Positions 1-8,246 of a stretch of 64,000 nucleotides of DNA are shown here, in pieces (position 1 is the stretch's first letter; every line of letters starts with the position of its first letter). The notes beneath the pieces are model-generated. The model was not told the DNA's origin, did no database searches, and was given only the letters and a program-made list of their open reading frames with translations. The position numbers and the translations under genes are program-made. The stretch is from UBA8752 sp040261275 (GTDB lineage Bacteria > Bacteroidota > Bacteroidia > Flavobacteriales_D > Sanyastnellaceae), in the NCBI GenBank assembly GCA_040261275.1, contig JBDQOI010000012.1:1-64000 (forward strand), written 5' to 3'.

Positions 1-445
1 GGATTGCTTCGATGCTGCCTCCGGCGGCCTCGATGGCCGACTGAGCGGAAGCGGAGAATTTGTGTGCTGTCACCTTGAGGCCCGACTTGAGCTCGCCGCG
101 ACCGAGAATCTTCACGAGGTCCTTCTTCTGGGCGAGTCCGTTGTCCACGAGGAGCGCGGGGGTAATTTCCTTGAGGGACTTGCGCTCGATCAACTCCTGT
201 AGGGTGTCGAGGTTGATGCCCTTGTATTCTACGCGGTTCGGATTCTTGAAGCCGAACTTGGGAACGCGGCGCTGGAGGGGCATCTGTCCGCCCTCAAATC
301 CAATCTTGGACTTGTATCCTGAGCGGGACTTCGCACCCTTGTGACCGCGGGTAGAGGTTCCTCCGTGTCCGGAGCCCTCACCACGACCAACTCGCTTGCG
401 CTGCTTGATGGAACCCTTTGCCGGCTTGAGGCTGTTGAGATTCAT
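1..445 (-). CDS. rplO: 50S ribosomal protein L15 (3' end cut by window edge)
   Basis: Large-subunit ribosomal protein L15, a late assembly protein that contacts 23S rRNA. The gene starts at 445 and runs off the left edge, so 148 codons are visible, close to the whole protein. The N-terminus MNLNSLKPAKGS followed by the Gly/His/Lys-rich stretch RGEGSGHGGTSTRGHKG is the L15 signature. It is the last visible gene of the minus-strand spc segment, 20 nt after rpmD. In most bacteria secY follows L15, but that lies outside the window. Confidence 0.97.
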   Translation of the reverse strand, partial: MNLNSLKPAKGSIKQRKRVGRGEGSGHGGTSTRGHKGAKSRSGYKSKIGFEGGQMPLQRRVPKFGFKNPNRVEYKGINLDTLQELIERKSLKEITPALLVDNGLAQKKDLVKILGRGELKSGLKVTAHKFSASAQSAIEAAGGSIEAI

Positions 446-465
446 GTTTTGCTGGTTTGATGTGA

Positions 466-642
466 TTATTCTTCAACCTTGACGAGGTGGCTCACCTTGC
501 GCACCATACCCAGGATCTGGGGGGTGGCTTCGTGCTCCACGGGGTTGTGCAATTTCTTGATGCCCAAGGCCTGAAGCGTGAGCTTCTGGCGCTTTGGACG
601 GTTGATGGCACTGCGTACCTGGGTGATCTTGATCTTGGCCAT
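466..642 (-). CDS. rpmD: 50S ribosomal protein L30
   Basis: Small ribosomal protein of 58 residues, the usual bacterial L30 length. Reading the minus strand from the ATG at 642 gives MAKIKITQVRSAINRPKRQK, then a central LQALGIKKLHN segment and the end VRKVSHLVKVEE, matching L30. It lies between rpsE (5 nt gap) and rplO, its standard place in the spc operon. It is shorter than many automatic gene-length cut-offs and easily missed. Confidence 0.95.
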   Translation of the reverse strand: MAKIKITQVRSAINRPKRQKLTLQALGIKKLHNPVEHEATPQILGMVRKVSHLVKVEE

Positions 643-647
643 GGTGC

Positions 648-1181
648 TTATCCGTTGAAGACGCGGTTCACAGAGATCCCGCGCAAATCGGCCACATCGG
701 AGGCACTGCGCATCATAGTGAGGGCCTTGAAGGTCGCCTTGACCACGTTCTGGGTGTTGGAGGACCCGAGGGACTTGGCGAGAACGTCCTTAATGCCTGC
801 ACTCTCGAGCACGGCGCGCATGGCACCACCGGCAATCACACCCGTACCTGGAGTAGCGGGCTTGACCAATACACGGGCACCGGCAAAGACGGCTTCCTGC
901 GCATGGGGCACCGTGCCGTTGATGACGGGCACCTCCACCATGTTCTTCTTGGCATCCTCGATGCCCTTCTGAATGGCGGTCACCACTTCGCGACTGCGGC
1001 CGGAGCCGTGTCCCACCTTTCCCTTCTCGTCACCTACCACGACAATACCCGTGAAGGTGAAGGTTCGGCCTCCCTTCGTGGTCTTGGTCGAACGGTTGAT
1101 GGTGACCAAACGGTCTTTGATGTCGCTTTCGGGCTGATTGTTGTCCCGATTGTTGCGCCGACGGTTGTTGTTGTCTCTCAT
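648..1181 (-). CDS. rpsE: 30S ribosomal protein S5
   Basis: Ribosomal protein S5 of 177 residues, which helps decoding accuracy in the small subunit. I place the start at the ATG at 1181 (MRDNNNRRRNN). The frame is open further up, but a longer version would run into rplR. The Asn/Arg-rich N-terminal extension is followed by the S5 RNA-binding domain (VGDEKGKVGHGSGRSREV) and the C-terminal domain (GTGVIAGGAMRAVLESAGI). It is 7 nt after rplR and 5 nt before rpmD. Confidence 0.97.
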   Translation of the reverse strand: MRDNNNRRRNNRDNNQPESDIKDRLVTINRSTKTTKGGRTFTFTGIVVVGDEKGKVGHGSGRSREVVTAIQKGIEDAKKNMVEVPVINGTVPHAQEAVFAGARVLVKPATPGTGVIAGGAMRAVLESAGIKDVLAKSLGSSNTQNVVKATFKALTMMRSASDVADLRGISVNRVFNG

Positions 1182-1188
1182 AATGACT

Positions 1189-1548
1189 TCAGAATTTGAG
1201 ACCGCCTTCGCGGGCGGCATCGGCGAGGTTTTTTACACGGCCGTGGTAGAGGTAGCCGTTGCGGTCGAAGACAACCGTCTCGACACCCGCGGCCTTGGCG
1301 GCCTCTGCGATTTTGGCGCCGACCATCTTCGCCTGATCGGTCTTGGCCACTCCCTGGGATTCAGGGATGGCGCGTGAACTGGCACTCGCGAGGGTTTTTC
1401 CCGTGAGGTCATCCACGACCTGAGCGTAAATCTGCTTGTTGGAGCGGAAAACAGAGAGACGCGGGCGCGCCGTCGTTCCGCTGATTTTGCCACGGATGCG
1501 CGCCTTGATGCGCATGCGGGTCTTGAGTTTCTTGCTTGCTACGGACAT
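1189..1548 (-). CDS. rplR: 50S ribosomal protein L18
   Basis: L18, the 5S rRNA-binding protein of the central protuberance, at 119 residues (normal length). The core RPRLSVFRSNKQIYAQVVDD and the C-terminal FDRNGYLYHGRVKNLADAAR are diagnostic. The ATG at 1548 lies 11 nt after the rplF stop. It sits in the conserved order rplF-rplR-rpsE. Confidence 0.97.
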   Translation of the reverse strand: MSVASKKLKTRMRIKARIRGKISGTTARPRLSVFRSNKQIYAQVVDDLTGKTLASASSRAIPESQGVAKTDQAKMVGAKIAEAAKAAGVETVVFDRNGYLYHGRVKNLADAAREGGLKF

Positions 1549-1559
1549 GTCGAATGCGA

Positions 1560-2111
1560 TTACTTGGCCGCGGACTTACCTGCCTTGCGGCGGATGTACT
1601 CGTCGGTGTAGCGCACACCCTTACCCTTGTAGGGCTCCGGCTTGCGCAATGAACGGATCTTGGCGGCGACGGTTCCGAGAAGTTGCTTGTCGTGCGACTC
1701 CAAAGTGACCTTGGGGTTGGAACCCTTCTGCGTGTCTGCCGTCATCTTGATTTCCTTGGGAACCTCAATGATGATGGGGTGGCTGAATCCCAAAGAGAGG
1801 GTCAACTGCTGCCCGGAAGCTTGGGCGCGGAAACCCACACCCACCAGCTCCAATTCCTTCTTGTAACCGTTGGTCACGCCTTCCACCATGCCCGCGCAAA
1901 GCGAGCGGTACAAACCGTGCTTGGAGCGGTGATCCGGAGAATCGGTGCTGCGGCTGAAGAGCACCTCCTCTCCACTGACTTCCACGCTGATGGCCTCATC
2001 GAAGGCCTGCTCGAGCTCACCCTTTGGGCCCTTGACCTTGATGACACCATCCGCCACCGTCACGGTAACGCCGGACGGGATGGCTACGGGTGCTTTTCCA
2101 ATTCTGGACAT
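1560..2111 (-). CDS. rplF: 50S ribosomal protein L6
   Basis: L6, a two-domain 23S rRNA-binding protein near the factor-binding site, 183 residues from the ATG at 2111 (MSRIGKAPVAIPSGVTV). A longer in-frame reading to 2168 exists but would overlap rpsH, so the shorter start is used. The C-terminal motif PEPYKGKGVRYTDEYIRRK is the conserved L6 tail. It lies 22 nt downstream of rpsH. Confidence 0.97.
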   Translation of the reverse strand: MSRIGKAPVAIPSGVTVTVADGVIKVKGPKGELEQAFDEAISVEVSGEEVLFSRSTDSPDHRSKHGLYRSLCAGMVEGVTNGYKKELELVGVGFRAQASGQQLTLSLGFSHPIIIEVPKEIKMTADTQKGSNPKVTLESHDKQLLGTVAAKIRSLRKPEPYKGKGVRYTDEYIRRKAGKSAAK

Positions 2112-2133
2112 GGTCGTTGTCTTTATCTTCTGA

Positions 2134-2532
2134 TTAATAAACGTAACAGAGGACCTCACCTCCCACATTCATGTGCTTGGCCTCCTTGTCCGTCATGACG
2201 CCCTTGGACGTGCTCAGGATGGAAATACCCAAACCATTCAGAATACGGGGAAGGTCATCAGCACTGCGATAGGAACGGAGACCTGGCTTGCTCATCCGCT
2301 GCATCTCACTGATGGCGGGGCGACGCGTCTTGGGGTGGTACTTCAAGGCGACCTTGATGGTGCCTTGAGGACCGTCCTCCACAAACTTGTAGCTGAGGAT
2401 GTAGCCCTTGTCAAAGAGGATCTTGGTGATCTCCTTCTTGATGTTGGACGCGGGAATCTCCACCACTTTGTGGCCGGCCATCTGGCCATTGCGGATGCGC
2501 GTCAGGAAATCGGCGATAGGATCTGAATGCAT
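2134..2532 (-). CDS. rpsH: 30S ribosomal protein S8
   Basis: S8, a primary 16S rRNA-binding protein, 132 residues. It begins MHSDPIADFLTRIRNG and ends with the S8 motif STSKGVMTDKEA before a conserved GGEVLCYVY tail. In Escherichia coli S8 is the translational repressor of the spc operon; whether that applies here cannot be seen. It is separated by 3 nt from rpsN and 22 nt from rplF. Confidence 0.97.
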   Translation of the reverse strand: MHSDPIADFLTRIRNGQMAGHKVVEIPASNIKKEITKILFDKGYILSYKFVEDGPQGTIKVALKYHPKTRRPAISEMQRMSKPGLRSYRSADDLPRILNGLGISILSTSKGVMTDKEAKHMNVGGEVLCYVY

Positions 2533-2535
2533 GGC

Positions 2536-2805
2536 TTACCAGCTTGCTTTTTTCACTCCCGGGATTTTACCCTCGAGTGCCATTTCACGGAAGGTCACAC
2601 GGCTGATGCCAAACTGACGCATGTAGCCACGTGGGCGACCGGTCAATTGACAACGGTTGTGCAAACGAACCGGGGAAGAGTTCTTCGGGAGCTTTTGAAG
2701 GGCGTCCCATTCGCCCGCCTCCTTCAACGCCTTACGCTTGGCGGCATAACGAGCGACGAGGCGCTCACGCTTGCGCTCGCGCGCTTTCATGGATTCCTTG
2801 GCCAT
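2536..2805 (-). CDS. rpsN: 30S ribosomal protein S14, zinc-free type
   Basis: S14 of 89 residues, the long form without zinc-binding CxxC pairs. It begins MAKESMKARERKRERLVARY and ends RFGISRVTFREMALEGKIPG-like (here QFGISRVTFREMALEGKIPG). Its only cysteine, near the middle (RCQLTGRPRGYMRQ), is not part of a zinc knuckle, so this copy should not depend on zinc. It is 6 nt after rplE and 3 nt before rpsH. Confidence 0.97.
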   Translation of the reverse strand: MAKESMKARERKRERLVARYAAKRKALKEAGEWDALQKLPKNSSPVRLHNRCQLTGRPRGYMRQFGISRVTFREMALEGKIPGVKKASW

Positions 2806-2811
2806 ATCGTG

Positions 2812-3363
2812 TCAGTTCTTCTTGAAGGGGAAACCGAAAGCCGAGAGGAGCTCCTTGGCTTCCTCGTTGGTGCGGGCATTCGTGACGATGGTGATGTGCA
2901 TACCGTTGAGGTGCTTCACCTTGTCGAGGTCGATTTCCGGGAAAATGATTTGCTCCTGAACGCCGAAGCTGAAGTTGCCACGCCCATCAAATCCAGTGGC
3001 CTTCACGCCTTGGAAGTCACGGGTCCGAGGCAGCGCTACATTGATGAGGCGGTCAAGGAACTCGTACATGCGCTCACGGCGGAGCGTGATACGGGCGCCT
3101 ACAGGCATTCCTTTACGAAGCTTGAAGTTCGAGACGTCCTTCGTGGAAACGGTCGCCACCGGCTTCTGGCCGGTGATCTGGGCGATTTCCTCGAGGGCAC
3201 CATCGACAATCTTGCGGTCGGCAATGGCTTTTCCCAATCCCTGGTTCAGGCAGATCTTCTCGATCTTGGGAACCTGCATGGAACTCTTGTATTCGAAGCG
3301 CTCCTGCAACTTCGGCACGACTTCGTCGTCGTACTGCTTCTTGAGTCGGGGTACGTAACTCAT
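2812..3363 (-). CDS. rplE: 50S ribosomal protein L5
   Basis: L5 binds 5S rRNA and contacts the P-site tRNA. At 183 residues it has family length. Motifs seen are KIEKICLNQGLGKAIADRK, TKDVSNFKLRKGMPVGARIT and, near the C-terminus, GMHITIVTNARTNEEAKELL. Its ATG overlaps the last base of the rplX stop codon, consistent with translational coupling. Confidence 0.98.
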   Translation of the reverse strand: MSYVPRLKKQYDDEVVPKLQERFEYKSSMQVPKIEKICLNQGLGKAIADRKIVDGALEEIAQITGQKPVATVSTKDVSNFKLRKGMPVGARITLRRERMYEFLDRLINVALPRTRDFQGVKATGFDGRGNFSFGVQEQIIFPEIDLDKVKHLNGMHITIVTNARTNEEAKELLSAFGFPFKKN

Positions 3364-3683
3364 CAGTTCAGCGTTTGATCGGATTTCTTGCTGTAGCGAA
3401 CCAGCTTGCCGTCATCACCGCGCCGGCGACCGACACGGGTGGTATTGCCAGCTGTATCCACCAACATCACATTGGAGATGTGGATGGGCGCCTCTTTCTT
3501 CTCGATGCCGCCTTGCGGATTCGATGGGCTGGGCTTGACGTGCTTCGTTACGATGTTGACGCTCTCCACGAGAACGCGGTCGTCCTTGCGGAGTACCTGC
3601 ATCACCGTACCGGTCTTGCCCTTGTTGCCGCCCGCAATCACCTTTACGGTATCGCCCTTCTTGATTTTGACACGCTTATACAT
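3363..3683 (-). CDS. rplX: 50S ribosomal protein L24
   Basis: L24, an early assembly initiator at the exit side of the large subunit, 106 residues. It begins with a KOW-type motif (KKGDTVKVIAGGNKGKTG), then the conserved VESVNIVTKHVKPS and GGIEKKEAPIHISNVML. It follows rplN by 11 nt and overlaps rplE by 1 nt. Confidence 0.97.
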   Translation of the reverse strand: MYKRVKIKKGDTVKVIAGGNKGKTGTVMQVLRKDDRVLVESVNIVTKHVKPSPSNPQGGIEKKEAPIHISNVMLVDTAGNTTRVGRRRGDDGKLVRYSKKSDQTLN

Positions 3684-3694
3684 TGTCCTTTTCT

Positions 3695-4063
3695 TCAGAG
3701 CACCTCAGGTGCGAGCGAAACGATTTTCATGAAGTCCTTCTCACGCAGCTCTCTGGCCACTGGGCCAAAAATCCGAGTACCTCGGATCTCGCCACCCTCA
3801 TTGAGAAGGACGCAGGCATTGTCGTCAAAACGGATGTAGGATCCGTCAGGACGGCGAACCGCCTTTTTGGTGCGCACGATGACCGCCTTGCTGACGGTTC
3901 CCTTCTTCACGCCGCCATTTGGGGTCGCATCCTTCACGGTGACGACCACCTTATCGCCGATGCTGGCGTAGCGCCGGCGCGTACCACCGAGCACGCGGAT
4001 ACACAGCACTTCACGTGCTCCGCTGTTGTCGGCGACCTGCATCCGGGATTCTTGCTGGATCAT
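3695..4063 (-). CDS. rplN: 50S ribosomal protein L14
   Basis: L14, 122 residues, forms part of an inter-subunit bridge. The sequence MIQQESRMQVADNSGAREVL and the end GTRIFGPVARELREKDFMKI are nearly invariant in bacteria. The 36-nt gap from rpsQ is one of the largest inside this operon, but no separate promoter is evident there. Confidence 0.98.
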   Translation of the reverse strand: MIQQESRMQVADNSGAREVLCIRVLGGTRRRYASIGDKVVVTVKDATPNGGVKKGTVSKAVIVRTKKAVRRPDGSYIRFDDNACVLLNEGGEIRGTRIFGPVARELREKDFMKIVSLAPEVL

Positions 4064-4099
4064 GGCTGTTATTCTCTTTCTGTTTAAACCGGCCTAGGA

Positions 4100-4390
4100 T
4101 TACTTGGCCCGCTCGACCACCTCGATGAGGCGCCAGCACTTGTTCTTGCTCAATGGGCGCGTCTCCATGATGCGCACCGTATCCCCGATGCCGCAGGTGT
4201 CCTGCTCATCGTGTGCGGTGAACTTCCGGGTGCGCTTCACGAACTTGGAATACTTGGCGTGCTTCTCCTTGTACTCGACCGTCACAGTGATGGTCTTCTG
4301 CATCTTGTTGGAGGTAACAATGCCCTGGCGCACCTTCCGGAGGTTGCGCTTGTCCGTGGACTGCTCGGTGGCTGTTGGCTCGGCGGTCAT
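4100..4390 (-). CDS. rpsQ: 30S ribosomal protein S17
   Basis: S17, an OB-fold primary 16S rRNA binder, 96 residues. The core RKVRQGIVTSNKMQKTITV and the later GDTVRIMETRPLSKNKCWRL are typical. It has a short Thr/Glu-rich N-terminal extension (MTAEPTATEQSTDKRN) not needed for the fold. Its ATG overlaps the end of rpmC by 4 nt, implying coupled translation. Confidence 0.97.
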   Translation of the reverse strand: MTAEPTATEQSTDKRNLRKVRQGIVTSNKMQKTITVTVEYKEKHAKYSKFVKRTRKFTAHDEQDTCGIGDTVRIMETRPLSKNKCWRLIEVVERAK

Positions 4391-4599
4391 GACTTCTGTT
4401 CTTCAGCTTTGGCGTTCTTCCTGGCGTTCAATTCCGTCAGCATCCGTGCAATGTCACGGCGCTTTTGGCGCAACAGGAAAGGGCTTTCAAGGCCCGCAAT
4501 GGTATGGTTGAACCGCAACTTCTGCAGCGCTTCGCGATCTGCAGCGATGCGCTCCTTGAGGTCGAGGTCGCTCAGACCGGTGATTTCGTTCATCTTCAT
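4387..4599 (-). CDS. rpmC: 50S ribosomal protein L29
   Basis: L29, 70 residues, a helical protein next to the exit tunnel. The pattern LSDLDLKERIAADREALQKL, then RFNHTIAGLESP and RRDIARMLTELNAR, is characteristic. An in-frame ATG six bases downstream (MNEITG) is an alternative start. It sits 13 nt after rplP and overlaps rpsQ by 4 nt. Confidence 0.95.
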   Translation of the reverse strand: MKMNEITGLSDLDLKERIAADREALQKLRFNHTIAGLESPFLLRQKRRDIARMLTELNARKNAKAEEQKS

Positions 4600-4612
4600 G
4601 ATTCCACGATGA

Positions 4613-5026
4613 TCAATTGTCGTAACGGGCTACGAAACGGCAGCGCACGGAAAGCTTTTGGGCACCCAAACGCAACGCCTCTTCTGCTACTTGCTCCGGC
4701 ACACCGTCGACTTCGAACAGCACACGGCCCGGCTTCACAGGAGCCACCCAGTGGCTCACGGCACCCTTACCCTTACCCATACGCACCTCAAGCGGCTTGG
4801 ACGTGATCGGCTTGTCCGGGAAAATCCGGATCCAGACCTGGCCCTCACGCTTCATATAGCGGTTGATGGCGATACGTGCAGACTCAATCTGGCGAGAGGT
4901 GATGAACCCCATATCCGTCGTCTTGATGGCAAAGGTGCCATAGGCGATGGAACTGCCGCGCTGAGCGAGGCCGCGCACGCGGCCCTTCTGCATCTTCCTG
5001 TATTTCGTTCTTTTCGGCTGAAGCAT
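4613..5026 (-). CDS. rplP: 50S ribosomal protein L16
   Basis: L16, 137 residues, lies close to the peptidyl-transferase centre and A-site tRNA. Motifs seen are MLQPKRTKYRKMQKGR, then FPDKPITSKPLEVRMGKGKG and the C-terminal EALRLGAQKLSVRCRFV. It is separated by 11 nt from rpsC and 13 nt from rpmC. Confidence 0.98.
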   Translation of the reverse strand: MLQPKRTKYRKMQKGRVRGLAQRGSSIAYGTFAIKTTDMGFITSRQIESARIAINRYMKREGQVWIRIFPDKPITSKPLEVRMGKGKGAVSHWVAPVKPGRVLFEVDGVPEQVAEEALRLGAQKLSVRCRFVARYDN

Positions 5027-5037
5027 GGTTTCCTGGC

Positions 5038-5781
5038 TTAGCTGCGTGGTTGACGACGGCGACGGCGCTCGGGACGGTCACCACCGCGACCTGCTCCTGC
5101 GCGACCACCTCCGCGCTTCTCTTCCTTGGTCGGATCGGTAGGGCTCAAATCCTGCTTTCCGTAGACCTCTCCCCTGAAGACCCAAACCTTGACGCCAATG
5201 CGTCCATAGGTCGTGTGGGCTTCCACCAACGCGTAATCGATGTCGGCACGGAAGGTGTGCAAGGGAACGCGTCCCTCCATGAAGGTCTCCGAACGTGCAA
5301 TTTCTGCACCGTTCAAACGGCCCGCGATTCCAATTTTGATGCCTTCAGCCCCCATGCGCATGGAGCTGGCGATGGACATCTTGATCGCACGGCGGTAGCT
5401 GATCCGAGCTTCGAGCTGACGCGCTACACTTTCTGCCACAAGACGGGCGTCAAGTTCGGGGCGCTTGATCTCGAAGATGTTGATCTGGATTTCCTTCTTG
5501 GTGAGCTTCTTCAGCTCCTCACGCAGCTTGTCTACCTCCTGGCCGCCCTTTCCGATGATGACACCGGGGCGCGCCGTGTGGATGGTCACCGTGACCAACT
5601 TCATGGTGCGCTCGATGACCACGCGGGAAACGCTGGCCTTGACAAGGCGCGCACGGAGGTATTTGCGGATTTTGTCGTCCTCAACAATCTTGTCGACGTA
5701 GCTCTTGCCGCCGTACCAATTGGAATCCCATCCCTTGATGAACCCAAGGCGGTTTCCGGTGGGGTGTGTCTTCTGTCCCAT
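5038..5781 (-). CDS. rpsC: 30S ribosomal protein S3
   Basis: S3, part of the mRNA entry helicase of the small subunit, 247 residues. The N-terminal MGQKTHPTGNRLGFIKGWDS, the KH domain (RPGVIIGKGGQEVDKLREEL) and the C-terminal domain (TTYGRIGVKVWVFRGEVYG) are all present. The last ~35 residues form an Arg/Gly-rich tail that is probably disordered and rRNA-binding. Its start overlaps the rplV stop by 1 nt. Confidence 0.98.
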   Translation of the reverse strand: MGQKTHPTGNRLGFIKGWDSNWYGGKSYVDKIVEDDKIRKYLRARLVKASVSRVVIERTMKLVTVTIHTARPGVIIGKGGQEVDKLREELKKLTKKEIQINIFEIKRPELDARLVAESVARQLEARISYRRAIKMSIASSMRMGAEGIKIGIAGRLNGAEIARSETFMEGRVPLHTFRADIDYALVEAHTTYGRIGVKVWVFRGEVYGKQDLSPTDPTKEEKRGGGRAGAGRGGDRPERRRRRQPRS

Positions 5782-6179
5782 TACTTCTTCAGGCTATCAA
5801 CGATCAACGTCACGTGATTGGAACGCTTGCGAATTCGGTGGGCACGGCCCTGCGGTGCAGGCTGAATGCGCTTGAGCATCCGGGCACTGTCCACTTTGAC
5901 CTCGCTCACGTACAATCCGGAATCCTCCGGGCGTGAGCCTTCATTCTTTGCTTCCCAATTGGCGATGGCCGAGCGCAACAACTTCTCGAGTCGACCGGAG
6001 GCCTCCTTCTGGCTGAACTTCAATATGTTCAGCGCACTCACTACGTCCTTGCCGCGGATGGTGTCCGCGACCAAGCGCATCTTCCGGGGGGAAGTCGGGC
6101 AGTCGTTCAACTTGGCAATGGCCGTCTGGTCCATTACCTCCTTGCGGGCTGCGGCTGCGTTTCTCTTACGTGCTCCCAT
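5781..6179 (-). CDS. rplV: 50S ribosomal protein L22
   Basis: L22, 132 residues, lines the exit tunnel with its beta hairpin. It contains TSPRKMRLVADTIRGKDVVS and the hairpin and tail KRIQPAPQGRAHRIRKRSNH. The basic start MGARKRNAAAARKEVM is slightly longer than the core; the ATG at 6179 is used because it follows rpsS by 21 nt. Confidence 0.97.
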   Translation of the reverse strand: MGARKRNAAAARKEVMDQTAIAKLNDCPTSPRKMRLVADTIRGKDVVSALNILKFSQKEASGRLEKLLRSAIANWEAKNEGSRPEDSGLYVSEVKVDSARMLKRIQPAPQGRAHRIRKRSNHVTLIVDSLKK

Positions 6180-6200
6180 GGTTACGATGATTGGCGGCCG

Positions 6201-6482
6201 TCAACGACGTCCCTTATCTTTTTTGTTGTCAGCGTGACCGCGGAAGGTCCGGGTCGGGGAGAACTCGCCCAGTTTGTGACCTACCATGTTCTCGGTCACG
6301 AAGACCGGGATGAACTGGCGACCGTTGTGCACGGCGATGGTCAGGCCGACGAACTCGGGGGTGATCATGCTGGCGCGGCTCCAGGTCTTGATGACCGACT
6401 TCTTGCCGCTTTCCTGCATGATTTCCACACGCTGCATCAGCTTGTAGTGGACGAAGGGGGGTTTCTTGAGCGAACGTGCCAT
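6201..6482 (-). CDS. rpsS: 30S ribosomal protein S19
   Basis: S19, 93 residues, in the head of the 30S subunit and partner of S13. The motifs MARSLKKPPFVHYKLM, KTWSRASMITPEFVGLTIAV and MVGHKLGEFSPTRTFRGH are conserved. It lies 3 nt after rplB. Confidence 0.98.
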   Translation of the reverse strand: MARSLKKPPFVHYKLMQRVEIMQESGKKSVIKTWSRASMITPEFVGLTIAVHNGRQFIPVFVTENMVGHKLGEFSPTRTFRGHADNKKDKGRR

Positions 6483-6485
6483 GGC

Positions 6486-7310
6486 TTACTTCTTACGGCG
6501 TTCGATGATGTACTTAGACGAATGCTTCTGCTTGTCGCGGGTCTTGTAACCCTTGGCTGGAATGCCATTCCGGCTGCGTGGGTGGCCACCGGCATTGCGG
6601 CCCTCACCACCACCCATCGGGTGGTCAACCGGGTTCATGACGACACCACGGACGCGGGGACGACGACCCAACCAACGGCTGCGACCGGCCTTACCGGACA
6701 CCTGCTGGTTGTGCTCGCTGTTGCCCACACTGCCAATGGTCGCCAGACAGGTCGTGAGGATCATGCGCACCTCTCCACTCGGAAGGGCAATGACGGCATA
6801 CTTGCCATCACGGGCCTTCAACTGGGCGGAAGCTCCGGCTGAACGGGCGATGTTGGCGCCACGACCGGGGTGCAACTCGATGTTGTGGATCATGGTTCCC
6901 AGCGGGATGTTCGACAGGAACAAGGCGTTGCCCACCTCAGGAGCAGCCTTTTCACCGCTCATGATTTTCTGACCCACCTGCAGTCCCTCAGGAGCTACGA
7001 TGTAACGCTTCTCACCGTCCTTGTACTCGACCAGGGCGATGCGTGCGCTGCGGTTGGGATCATACTCGATGGTCTTTACCTCTGCGGCCATGCCGTGCTT
7101 GTCGCGCTTGAAGTCGATCACGCGGTACATCCGCTTGTGACCGCCACCGCGGTAGCGCATGGTCATCTTACCGTCGTTGTTCCGGCCACCGCGCTTCTTG
7201 AGCGGCTCCAGCAACGGCTTGTGCGGCTTGTCGGTCGTGATGTTGTCAAACTTGGACAACACCTTGTGCCGCATGCCGGGCGTGATGGGATTGAACTTGC
7301 GTACTGCCAT
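6486..7310 (-). CDS. rplB: 50S ribosomal protein L2
   Basis: L2, 274 residues, is needed for subunit association and peptidyl transfer. It carries GRNNDGKMTMRYRGGGHKRM, LPSGEVRMILTTCLATIGSV and the near-invariant GVVMNPVDHPMGGGEGRNAG, which includes the histidine important for peptidyl-transferase activity. It is 6 nt after rplW and 3 nt before rpsS. Confidence 0.99.
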   Translation of the reverse strand: MAVRKFNPITPGMRHKVLSKFDNITTDKPHKPLLEPLKKRGGRNNDGKMTMRYRGGGHKRMYRVIDFKRDKHGMAAEVKTIEYDPNRSARIALVEYKDGEKRYIVAPEGLQVGQKIMSGEKAAPEVGNALFLSNIPLGTMIHNIELHPGRGANIARSAGASAQLKARDGKYAVIALPSGEVRMILTTCLATIGSVGNSEHNQQVSGKAGRSRWLGRRPRVRGVVMNPVDHPMGGGEGRNAGGHPRSRNGIPAKGYKTRDKQKHSSKYIIERRKK

Positions 7311-7316
7311 GATTCC

Positions 7317-7610
7317 TTAGATGTTCTCGTAGAAGTCAATGGTGTCACCGTCCACGAGACGAACGATGGCTTTCTTGTAACACTCGGAGCGGCCGCGAAG
7401 GACCCCCGTGCGGGTGAAGCGACTGCGGACCTTTCCGTCCACGCGCATGGTGCGCACACCCGCCACGGTCACTCCGTAGGTCTGCTCGACCGCGTCCTTG
7501 ATCTCGGACTTGTTCGCGTCGTCGTTCACCACGAACCCGTAGGCATTGATGCGCTCGCTCTCGGCGGTCATCTTCTCGGTGATCAACGGCTTGATGAGGA
7601 TGTTCTTCAT
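7317..7610 (-). CDS. rplW: 50S ribosomal protein L23
   Basis: L23, 97 residues, at the tunnel exit where trigger factor and SRP dock. The sequence IKPLITEKMTAESERINAYG and the later KSEIKDAVEQTYGVTVAGV match L23. It lies between rplD and rplB with gaps of 3 and 6 nt. Confidence 0.97.
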   Translation of the reverse strand: MKNILIKPLITEKMTAESERINAYGFVVNDDANKSEIKDAVEQTYGVTVAGVRTMRVDGKVRSRFTRTGVLRGRSECYKKAIVRLVDGDTIDFYENI

Positions 7611-7613
7611 GGC

Positions 7614-8243
7614 TCAGGCGGTGAGGATGCCGGTGATGACTTCATGGGCGTTGTCCACGAAGACGATGTTCTGGCAATTCATGATGTCGTAGGTGCTCAG
7701 ATCACCGGCCGTCATCACACGGTGCTTGGGCAGGTTGCGGCTGCTAAGGTAGAGGGCTTTGCTCTGCTCCGGAACCACCACGAGGGTCTTCTGGTCTGCG
7801 AGGCCGAGCTTCCCGAAGGTGCCGAGAAGCTCCTGCGTCTTGGGAGTGTCCATGGACAGACCCTTCACGACGCGGATCCCTCCGTCCTCCTTCGCCTTGT
7901 ATGCGAGAGCGCTCTTCCTGGCGAGCTTGGTCACCTTCTTGTTGAGCTTGATATCGTACTTGCGGGGACGGGGGCCGAAAATCGTACCTCCTCCCACAAA
8001 CAGCGGGTTCTTCAAAGAGCCAGCACGCGCTCCGCCCGTGCCTTTCTGCTTCTTGATTTTCCGTGTGGAGCCCTGAATCTCGGCGCGCTCCTTGGACTTG
8101 TGCGTTCCTTGGCGTTGTGCAGCGAGGTAGCGCTTCACATCCAGGTAGATGGCATGGTCGTTCGGCTCGATGCCAAAAACGTCCTTGCTCAAATCCGCGC
8201 TGGCGGTCTTCTTGCCTTCCGTGTTGTAAACGTCGACTTTCAT
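7614..8243 (-). CDS. rplD: 50S ribosomal protein L4
   Basis: L4, 209 residues, whose long loop reaches into the exit tunnel. The loop region KKQKGTGGARAGSLKNPLFV and GGGTIFGPRPRKYDIKLNKK are easily recognised. In Escherichia coli L4 autoregulates the S10 operon through its leader; no equivalent leader structure was recognised here. It is 3 nt from both rplC and rplW. Confidence 0.98.
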   Translation of the reverse strand: MKVDVYNTEGKKTASADLSKDVFGIEPNDHAIYLDVKRYLAAQRQGTHKSKERAEIQGSTRKIKKQKGTGGARAGSLKNPLFVGGGTIFGPRPRKYDIKLNKKVTKLARKSALAYKAKEDGGIRVVKGLSMDTPKTQELLGTFGKLGLADQKTLVVVPEQSKALYLSSRNLPKHRVMTAGDLSTYDIMNCQNIVFVDNAHEVITGILTA

Positions 8244-8246
8244 GAC